Below are positions 1 through 5,205 of a stretch of DNA of 6,727 nucleotides, one piece after another. The notes below the pieces were generated by a model that saw only the letters and a program-made list of their open reading frames with translations, had not been told where the DNA came from and ran no database searches. Origin of the DNA: Chloroflexota bacterium (GTDB taxonomy: Bacteria > Chloroflexota > Limnocylindria > Limnocylindrales > CSP1-4); assembly GCA_029858845.1 (NCBI GenBank), contig JAOUEG010000096.1, positions 1 to 6,727 on the forward strand. Reading direction: 5' to 3'. The position numbers were made by a program, and so were the translations under genes. Every line of letters starts with the position of its first letter. Positions within the stretch are counted from its first letter, which is position 1.

Positions 1-417
1 GGACGCGACGCGGACGTGGAGGAGGACATCCGCGCCGTGGTCGAGGTGGCCCACGCGTCCGGCGCGATCGTGAAGGTCATCTTCGAGAACGCCTACCTGA
101 CCGACGACGAGAAGGTCCGCGCCTGTCACCTGTCCGAGGCGGCCGGGGCCGATTTCGTCAAGACGTCCACCGGCTTTGCGCCGGGCGGCGCCACTCACGA
201 CGACCTCCGCCTCATGCGGGCGAACAGCTCACCGCACGTCCAGGTCAAGGCCGCCGGCGGCGTTCGCACGCTGGATGCGCTGCTCGAGGTCATGGCCCTC
301 GGCACGACCCGGATCGGGGCGACCGCGACGAAGGCGATCATCGACGACTTCCGTGCCCGCAAGGCCGGCTCCGCCCCCGTAGCTTCGGCCGGCGGCGGGA
401 ACGAGGGCGGCTACTGA
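1..417 (+). CDS. deoC: Deoxyribose-phosphate aldolase, C-terminal part (5' end outside window)
   Basis: Class I aldolase that cleaves 2-deoxyribose-5-phosphate to glyceraldehyde-3-phosphate and acetaldehyde in the cytoplasm. The frame is open from base 1 and 138 residues are visible, roughly the last 60% of a usual 220-260 residue DeoC. The signature KTSTGF is present, with the Schiff-base lysine at codon 160-162. The second conserved lysine lies in VKAAGGVRT (codon 247-249), and the phosphate-binding GATAT segment follows near 316-330. The protein ends in a flexible Gly/Ala/Ser-rich tail with a terminal tyrosine (codon 412-414), as in E. coli DeoC, where the last residue Tyr259 assists catalysis. 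The stop TGA overlaps a downstream ATG (TGATG, 415-419). Family identity is firm. The in vivo substrate may be a related 2-deoxy or other sugar phosphate, because the gene sits with a sugar importer rather than with nucleoside phosphorylases. Confidence 0.95.
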   Translation, partial: GRDADVEEDIRAVVEVAHASGAIVKVIFENAYLTDDEKVRACHLSEAAGADFVKTSTGFAPGGATHDDLRLMRANSSPHVQVKAAGGVRTLDALLEVMALGTTRIGATATKAIIDDFRARKAGSAPVASAGGGNEGGY

Positions 418-479
418 TGCCGATGCGCGGCGACGTTCGCTTGGCACAGCGCCGGACCCAGCCGGGGGGTGCCGCGTGA
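417..479 (+). CDS. Candidate 20-codon micro-ORF bridging deoC and the SIS gene
   Basis: A short reading frame fills the whole gap between deoC and the SIS gene. Its ATG (417-419) shares a base with the deoC stop (TGATG), and its TGA (477-479) overlaps the GTG start of the SIS gene (GTGA, 476-479). A GAGGG at 403-407 lies 9 bases upstream of the ATG and could act as ribosome-binding site. The predicted peptide begins MPMRGDVRLAQRR, is basic and has no recognisable domain. Its likely role, if translated, is to carry ribosomes from deoC to the SIS start (termination-reinitiation) rather than to make a functional peptide. It could also be chance in high-GC DNA. Confidence 0.3.
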   Translation: MPMRGDVRLAQRRTQPGGAA

Positions 480-1312
480 GCGCGCCCGCCGAAGTGCCGG
501 TGCTGGCCTGGCTGGACCGCGCCCGGCCGATCCTGGACCGGCTGGCGGCAACCCAGGCCGGGGCGATGGAGACCGCCAGCCAATGGTGTGCCGAGGCGAT
601 CGCCGCGGATGGACTGGTCCATCTGTTCGGGACCGGTCACTCGAGGATCCCGGTCGAGGAGATGTTCCCGCGCTACGGCTCATACCCCGGCTTCAACCCG
701 ATCGTCGAGCTGTCGATGACGTTCCACACCCAGGTCGTCGGGGCGAATGGCCAGCGCCAGGCGATGTTCATCGAACGCATGCCCGGCCTGGCTGAGGTCA
801 TCCTGGACAACTTCCGGTTCCGGCCGGACGACGTCCTGATCGTCTTCTCCGCGGGCGGGACCACGGCCGTGCCGGTCGAGATGGCACGAGCCGCCCGTCG
901 GCGGGGCCTTCGGGTGATCGCGGTCACCTCCGTCGCTCAGTCCATGTCGAGCGACCCCGAGCCCACCACGGGATCACGCCTGCTCGATGAGGCGGACCTG
1001 GTCATCGATCTGTGTTCGCCCCATGCCGATGCGCTCGTCGAGATCGAGGGCGTGGAGGCTCCGGTCGGCCCCGGCACGACCATCGCCGCGGTCACGATCG
1101 TCAACTGCATCAAGGTGCGAACCGGCCAGCTCCTGGCGGAGCGGGCCGCCCTGCCGCCCGTCATCACCAGGGCCTCGGTCGTAGGCGCCGAGCGCTCGCT
1201 GGAACTGTTCGACGACGCCTATCGAGAGCACGCACGGCGGATCGCCCGTGCCATCGTCCGCGATAATGACGAGGTGACGGCGATCCCACGCGAGGAGGTG
1301 ACCCGGACATAA
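476..1312 (+). CDS. SIS-domain sugar isomerase-like protein (UPF0309 / SIS_2 type)
   Basis: A cytoplasmic phosphosugar-binding protein of 278 residues, the usual length for the UPF0309 group. SIS domains bind phosphorylated sugars, and the SIS_2 branch includes the phosphoheptose isomerase GmhA. Seen in order: an N-terminal helical segment (about 8-45); LFGTGHS with VEEMF (about 50-63); a SYPGFNPI segment; the loop VLIVFSAGGTTAVPVEMARAA (F at residue 124); VIAVTS; and PVGPGTTIAAVTIVNCI towards the C-terminus. The phosphosugar loop reads SAGGTT where the family normally has SNSG or SxSG. The start is GTG 476, with a GGGGGG run at 464-469 six bases upstream and no in-frame ATG before it. It sits between deoC and an importer, which suggests isomerisation of the imported, phosphorylated sugar before aldol cleavage. 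The exact reaction is unknown; it could instead be a sensor or deaminase-like protein. Confidence 0.85.
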   Translation: MSAPAEVPVLAWLDRARPILDRLAATQAGAMETASQWCAEAIAADGLVHLFGTGHSRIPVEEMFPRYGSYPGFNPIVELSMTFHTQVVGANGQRQAMFIERMPGLAEVILDNFRFRPDDVLIVFSAGGTTAVPVEMARAARRRGLRVIAVTSVAQSMSSDPEPTTGSRLLDEADLVIDLCSPHADALVEIEGVEAPVGPGTTIAAVTIVNCIKVRTGQLLAERAALPPVITRASVVGAERSLELFDDAYREHARRIARAIVRDNDEVTAIPREEVTRT

Positions 1313-1401
1313 TGCGATGTACGAAGCCCCAGGCAGAGGGGGGCCATCGTTCCGCGGCGCAGCCGTTCGGCTCGCCGTTCGTCAAGGAGGAGAGCACATG
1401 A
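1312..1401 (+). CDS. Candidate 29-codon micro-ORF bridging the SIS gene and the binding-protein gene
   Basis: This frame exactly spans the gap between two real genes. Its ATG (1312-1314) shares a base with the TAA of the SIS gene (TAATG), and its TGA (1399-1401) overlaps the ATG of the binding-protein gene (ATGA, 1398-1401). A strong anti-Shine-Dalgarno match, AGGAGGTGA, lies at 1293-1301 inside the SIS gene, about 10 bases before the ATG, which is slightly long. The 29-residue product begins MRCTKPQAEGGHR, contains no known motif and no membrane segment. It repeats the architecture seen at 417-479. Translation is plausible as a ribosome bridge; function as a peptide is not supported. Confidence 0.35.
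   Translation: MRCTKPQAEGGHRSAAQPFGSPFVKEEST
1356..1376 (+). promoter_or_regulatory. Dyad / small hairpin just upstream of the binding-protein ribosome-binding site
   Basis: The arms AGCCG and CGGCT (1361-1365 and 1368-1372) form a 12-base dyad around a TT centre. Outer arms GGCG (1356-1359) and CGCC (1373-1376) extend it, leaving one unpaired C at 1360. As RNA this could fold into a stem of about 8 bp closed by GUUC. As DNA it could be an operator half-site pair. It ends 7 bases before the AAGGAGG ribosome-binding site. The octamer GCCGTTCG also occurs twice here (1362-1369 and 1374-1381). No clear -35/-10 promoter was seen nearby. Function is inferred only from position. Confidence 0.3.
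1384..1390 (+). promoter_or_regulatory. Ribosome-binding site that fixes the binding-protein start
   Basis: AAGGAGG, a near-perfect Shine-Dalgarno, lies 7 bases before the ATG at 1398. It decides between that start and an in-frame ATG at 1317. The upstream choice would add 27 residues in front of the signal peptide and spoil it. Confidence 0.85.
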
Positions 1402-2576
1402 AGGGACAGGGCACGACACGAGCCAAGTGGCTCGTCGTCCTGACGGCGTTCGCGCTGTTCGCGGTCGCCTGTAGCGATAGTGGTTCGTCCACCGCTCCGA
1501 GCGCAGCAGCGCCGAGCGCGGCTGCACCGTCCGAAGCGCCGTCCGAGGCACCGTCGGAGGCTCCGGCGGCGATGTACAAGATCGGGTTCTCGAACACCGG
1601 CGGCACCGGCAACGGCTTCCGCGAGGAGCAGAACTGCACCGCCAAGGCCGAGGCGCTGGCCTCCGGCCAGGTCGAGAGCGTCAACATGATCGCGCGCAAT
1701 GCGGATACCGCGCAGCAGCTCGCGGACCTGCGCACGCTTATCGCCGCAGGGCCCGACGCGATCGTCTTCAACCCGAGCACCGCCGATGGTCTCCAGGCCG
1801 CGCTTGACGAGGCCCAGGCGGCCGGCATCATCACCGTCGCCGTGGATGCGGGCGTCAGCGATGAGGAGACCTGGAAGTTCTACAACAACCAGGTCGACTA
1901 CGCGTACCTTGGCGCCAAGTGGCTGTTCGAACAGCTCGGCGGCAATGGCAGCGTCTGGTACACCCGCGGCATCGCCGGCCACCCGGCCGACACCGACCGC
2001 GATGTCGGATTCAAGAAGGCCCTAGCTGAATTCCCCGGCATCACGGTGGTCCCGAACGAGGATGGGGTCCACACTGGGTGGGATCCCACGACGGCGACCA
2101 ACCTGGCCAACGAGTTCATCTCGAGTGGTGAGTACGACAAAGTCGATGGGATCTGGACGTCCGGCATGGACTCGCAGGTGGTCGACGCCGTCAAGGCGGC
2201 AGGCAAGCCCTACAAGCCGATCGTCGGCGCAGACCTCGGAGCGTTCGCCGCGTATCTGCTCGACGACGTCAACTATCCCGGCCTCGTCGGCGCGGCTGTG
2301 ACCAACACCGCATCGGTCGGCGGCGCGGGCGTCAACCTGGCGCTCAAGCTGCTCAACGGCGAAACGGTCACGGCAGATGCCTCGGCACCCCTGCCGAACA
2401 CGATCCTGCTGAGCCCGGTCCTGGCCGACAACCAGTCCGAGGAGGGCAAGGCCACCCTCAAGTCGTGGCAGACGGTCGAGGGGCTCAGCCCGCTCTGGCC
2501 GCTCAGTGTCACGATCGACGGCTGGACCACGTACACGCCGGAGCAGGCCATCGCCTGCAAGGGCCCGGGAGAGTAA
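1398..2576 (+). CDS. Sugar ABC transporter substrate-binding lipoprotein
   Basis: Extracytoplasmic receptor of a CUT2-type importer, 392 residues from ATG 1398. The signal peptide has a basic start (MKGQGTTRAK), a hydrophobic core at about 11-24 and a lipobox ending AVAC; Cys25 is the predicted lipidated residue. A low-complexity Ala/Pro/Ser/Glu tether (33-58) follows. The periplasmic-binding-protein type I fold (Peripla_BP_4-like) begins at YKIGFSNTGG (about 60). It continues through IAAGPDAIVFNPST, a typical motif of ribose-binding-like proteins, then TVAVDAGV, WYTRGIAGHPADTDR and DGIWTSGMD. Only two other cysteines were seen, Cys80 and Cys387, near the two ends of the mature domain. The downstream ATPase and permeases complete the importer. 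The ligand cannot be told from sequence; a monosaccharide is likely. The gene ends 71 bases before the ATPase start, with a hairpin between. Confidence 0.93.
   Translation: MKGQGTTRAKWLVVLTAFALFAVACSDSGSSTAPSAAAPSAAAPSEAPSEAPSEAPAAMYKIGFSNTGGTGNGFREEQNCTAKAEALASGQVESVNMIARNADTAQQLADLRTLIAAGPDAIVFNPSTADGLQAALDEAQAAGIITVAVDAGVSDEETWKFYNNQVDYAYLGAKWLFEQLGGNGSVWYTRGIAGHPADTDRDVGFKKALAEFPGITVVPNEDGVHTGWDPTTATNLANEFISSGEYDKVDGIWTSGMDSQVVDAVKAAGKPYKPIVGADLGAFAAYLLDDVNYPGLVGAAVTNTASVGGAGVNLALKLLNGETVTADASAPLPNTILLSPVLADNQSEEGKATLKSWQTVEGLSPLWPLSVTIDGWTTYTPEQAIACKGPGE
1494..1571 (+). repeat. In-frame low-complexity repeat coding the lipoprotein tether
   Basis: Codons 33-58 of the binding protein are built from two APSAA-type units followed by three PSEA units. 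The underlying DNA is imperfectly tandem, with synonymous third-base changes (gaa, gag and varying proline and serine codons), so the peptide is conserved better than the DNA. It probably spaces the sugar-binding domain from the membrane lipid anchor. Tethers of this kind are common in lipoproteins of high-GC bacteria. Confidence 0.75.
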
Positions 2577-2594
2577 CCTCCCCTCAGGCCGAAC

Positions 2595-2631
2595 AGGAGG
2601 GGGACGCCGGCTTCGTCGGCGTCCCCTTCTT
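2595..2631 (+). terminator. GC-rich hairpin between binding-protein and ATPase genes (attenuator, partial terminator or mRNA stabiliser)
   Basis: The perfect core GGGGACGCCG (2600-2609) pairs with CGGCGTCCCC (2617-2626) around a 7-base loop. Pairing extends outward to 2595 and 2631 with two G-U wobbles, giving a stem of about 15 bp. The right side is CCCCTTCTTCCT, pyrimidine-rich but without a true U-run. It lies 18 bases after the binding-protein stop and 16 before the ATPase ATG. This position is classic in importer operons: a hairpin that shields or terminates part of the transcripts lets the binding protein outnumber the membrane complex. Structure is clear; the mechanism is inferred. Confidence 0.7.
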
Positions 2632-2647
2632 CCTACCCGAGAGGACG

Positions 2648-4201
2648 ATGACGCTCAGGACCCAACTCCTGCTCGAGGCCACGGACGTTGCCAAGACGTA
2701 TGGTGCCGTGGTCGCCCTGCGCTCGGCCTCGCTGGCCGTCCGACCAGGTGAGGTCCACGCCCTCATGGGCGCGAATGGCGCCGGCAAGAGCACGCTCGTG
2801 AAGATCCTGACCGGCGCCGTGCGACCGGACAGCGGTCGGATCGTCGTCGGGGGGCGGGAGCGGATGGCTCACTCGCCCGCAGAGGCGCGACGTGGTGGCG
2901 TCGTCTCCGTGTACCAGGAACCAGCCCTGATCCCGGACCTGGATGTCCGTTCCAATCTGCGCCTGACCAAGACGCCCGAGGAATCCTTCCGACATTGGCT
3001 CGCTGAACTCGGGATCGAGAACCTGGACTTTTCCGAGCTGGCCAGGGTCCTCCCGCTCGCGACCCTCAGGATCATCGACCTAGCGCGTGCGCTCGCCATC
3101 GAACCGGACGTGCTCATGCTCGACGAGATGACCGCGGCGCTACCTGCCAATCTGACGGAGCGCGTCCTGGCCGTGGTCGACGGCCATCGCGGAGCGGATC
3201 GGTCGGTCATCTTCATCTCGCACCGGATGATCGAGATCGCGGCGGTGTGTGACCGAGCGACGGTCCTGCGGGAAGGGACCACGGTCGGCGTCGTCGACAT
3301 GACCGACGGGGCCGAGGAGCGCATCGTCGAGCTGATGATCGGGGATGTTGCCGAGGCCGTGCCACCACGCACGGCCCGGCGCGACGCGGGTGCTGCCCGG
3401 CCGCCCGAGGCCACACCCCGCCTTACCGCTCGATCACTGAGCGCCAAACACAAGCTCCGGGACGTCTCGTTCGAGCTCCATCGTGGCGAGGTGCTGGGCG
3501 TCGTCGCACTCGAGGGTCAGGGACAGGACGAACTCTTCGAGATCCTGTCGGGCTCCGAGCGGCCGGATGGCGGCGAGATGCTCCTCGACGGTGCGCCCGT
3601 CACGTTCCATCACCCTGCAGACGCCATCCGCGCCGGGGTCGTCTACGTCGCAGCAGATCGTGCCGATGCGCTCCTCATGCAGCGCTCGATCACCGAGAAC
3701 ATCGCGCTACCGCTCACATCCCGGATACGACAGTGGGGATGGATCAACCTGGTCGCCGAACGAACGCGGGTGGACGCGGCTGTCGAAGCGCTCCAGATCG
3801 ATGCCCGCGCGGGCGGGGAGGTCCGACAGCTCTCTGGCGGGAACCAGCAGAAGGTGACCATCGCTCGGTGGGTGGCAGGCGGGGTCCAGACGATGCTGTG
3901 CTTCGACCCGACCCGCGGGATCGATATCCGCACCAAGAGCCAGATCTATCTGCTGCTGCGCGATCTGGCCGATGCCGGCGCGGCCGTGCTCTTCTACACC
4001 TCGGAGTTGAAGGAGATCCAGCTCGTGTGCGACCGCACCATCGTGATCTTCGGTGGGCGAGTCGTGGCAGAGATCGATGCGGCCGATTCGGACGAACCGA
4101 CGCTGCTGCGCGCCGCGTACGATCTGCCATCGGATGCACCCGCTGACACGGTCACGGACGTCGCCGTGGCCGGGCCGACCACGCGCGAGCGCTCGACATG
4201 A
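2648..4201 (+). CDS. Fused double-domain sugar ABC transporter ATPase (RbsA/MglA type, degenerate)
   Basis: The cytoplasmic motor of the importer, 517 residues, close to the usual 500 for RbsA/MglA-like proteins. NBD1 (about 7-235) has Walker A GANGAGKST (Lys47), Q-loop Gln90, Walker B LMLDEMT (Asp159, Glu160) and switch His192 in FISHR. Where LSxGQQ is expected it reads LPLATLRIIDLARAL (from residue 135). NBD2 (about 258-490) has ALEGQGQDE in place of Walker A with no lysine, an intact LSGGNQQK (395-402), and Walker B CFDPTRGID in place of LDEPTRG. Its switch position reads YTSE rather than a histidine. One composite ATP site (NBD1 Walker motifs with NBD2 signature) therefore looks competent and the other dead. 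The start ATG 2648 follows GAGAGG (2639-2644) with a short 3-base gap, and gives the usual family N-terminus. The open frame runs further upstream but overlaps the binding-protein gene. The stop overlaps permease 1 (ATGA, 4198-4201). Confidence 0.94.
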   Translation: MTLRTQLLLEATDVAKTYGAVVALRSASLAVRPGEVHALMGANGAGKSTLVKILTGAVRPDSGRIVVGGRERMAHSPAEARRGGVVSVYQEPALIPDLDVRSNLRLTKTPEESFRHWLAELGIENLDFSELARVLPLATLRIIDLARALAIEPDVLMLDEMTAALPANLTERVLAVVDGHRGADRSVIFISHRMIEIAAVCDRATVLREGTTVGVVDMTDGAEERIVELMIGDVAEAVPPRTARRDAGAARPPEATPRLTARSLSAKHKLRDVSFELHRGEVLGVVALEGQGQDELFEILSGSERPDGGEMLLDGAPVTFHHPADAIRAGVVYVAADRADALLMQRSITENIALPLTSRIRQWGWINLVAERTRVDAAVEALQIDARAGGEVRQLSGGNQQKVTIARWVAGGVQTMLCFDPTRGIDIRTKSQIYLLLRDLADAGAAVLFYTSELKEIQLVCDRTIVIFGGRVVAEIDAADSDEPTLLRAAYDLPSDAPADTVTDVAVAGPTTRERST

Positions 4202-5205
4202 GCGCCGTGGCCGGTCCGATCGTCGACACGCGTGGCCGCCCGGTGGTCGACGCACTGGTTGCATGGGCCCGGCGCAACGGCTGGACCCTGAGCCTGATTG
4301 CCCTCCTCGCAGTCCTGCTCGCCTTCACGAAGGTGATCAATCCCTCGTACGGTGCCCCAGGGATCCAGGGGCTCGCGATCTCGGTCCTGCCCCTGGCACT
4401 GGCGGCCGTCGCCCAGGCGGTCTGCGTCATCGGGGGCGGGATCGATCTCTCGATCGGGTCGATGATGGCCCTGACCAGCGTCGTGGCCGCTTCGCAGATG
4501 AAGGACCAGAGCGAGGAGTTCGGGGTGGCGGTCATCCTGGCCGTGCTGATCCTGGGCCTCATCATCGGAGCCGTCAACGGCGCGGTCATCGTCATCACGC
4601 GGGTGCCGGACATCGTGGTCACGCTGGCCATGTCCTTCGTGTGGGCAGGTGCTGCATTGCTGGTCCTGAAGACGCCGGCGGGAGGTTCTGCCCAGTGGCT
4701 CAAGGACCTCGTCCTTGGGCCGGCCGGGTTTGACTGGATCCCCAAGGCCGCTGTCGTGCTGATCGTCGTCGTGGCCGTGATCTGGATCCCGCTCCGTCGA
4801 TCGACCGTCGGCCTGTCCATCTACGCGATCGGCAGCGACCGGCTGGCCGCATTCCGGAGCGGAGTCGCGGTCGGCCCGACCAAGGTCATCGCCTACGCCA
4901 CAACGGGACTCTTCGCAGCGCTTGCGGGGATCAGCCTCACCGCCAGCACTGGGATCGGCAACCCCGTCCCGGGCCCGTACACGCTGATGAGCGTGGCCGC
5001 AGTCGTCCTCGGCGGCGTCAGCCTGGCTGGCGGAAGGGGCGGCGTTTTCGGGCCGATGATCGGGGTCCTGATCCTCGTGCTGATCCAGAATGACATGGCC
5101 TTCCTGAGCCTCGACCCGAACCTGGCGTTGGTCAGCCAGGGGTTGATCCTCATCGGCGTGGTCATGTTCGGCAGCCTCATCCAGTGGCGTCGGAGTCGAC
5201 GATGA
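4198..5205 (+). CDS. Sugar ABC transporter permease 1 (RbsC-like, BPD_transp_2)
   Basis: Inner-membrane channel subunit of the importer, 335 residues, a normal family length. After a polar N-terminus of about 28 residues come some 8-10 hydrophobic segments, for example near 30-46, 59-79, 108-134, 180-198, 225-250 and 308-327. Family motifs are the GGIDLSIGS loop with Asp83 and the cytoplasmic LGGVSLAGGRGGVFG segment (271-285) that contacts the ATPase region. The start ATG forms an ATGA overlap with the ATPase stop and has only a weak GAG at 4187-4189 as ribosome-binding site, so translation is probably coupled to the ATPase. The region SDRLAAFRSGVAVG replaces the commoner GDNPxAARLSG seen in permease 2, so the two subunits have clearly diverged. 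They probably pair as a heterodimer rather than arising from a recent duplication. Confidence 0.94.
   Translation: MSAVAGPIVDTRGRPVVDALVAWARRNGWTLSLIALLAVLLAFTKVINPSYGAPGIQGLAISVLPLALAAVAQAVCVIGGGIDLSIGSMMALTSVVAASQMKDQSEEFGVAVILAVLILGLIIGAVNGAVIVITRVPDIVVTLAMSFVWAGAALLVLKTPAGGSAQWLKDLVLGPAGFDWIPKAAVVLIVVVAVIWIPLRRSTVGLSIYAIGSDRLAAFRSGVAVGPTKVIAYATTGLFAALAGISLTASTGIGNPVPGPYTLMSVAAVVLGGVSLAGGRGGVFGPMIGVLILVLIQNDMAFLSLDPNLALVSQGLILIGVVMFGSLIQWRRSRR

Noticed and set aside
1317..1397. Upstream in-frame ATG giving a 419-residue binding protein
   Set aside because: It would add 27 polar residues before the signal peptide, while ATG 1398 has a near-perfect ribosome-binding site and yields a normal lipoprotein signal.
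1164..1982. 272-codon open frame on the - strand across the SIS end and the binding-protein start
   Set aside because: It overlaps two well-supported genes in antisense, is rich in Arg/Ala/Gly as expected for a GC-rich shadow, and has no family motif.
2465..2647. N-terminal extension of the ATPase frame
   Set aside because: The extension overlaps the binding-protein gene and the hairpin, and shows no homology style; ATG 2648 gives the standard ATPase N-terminus.
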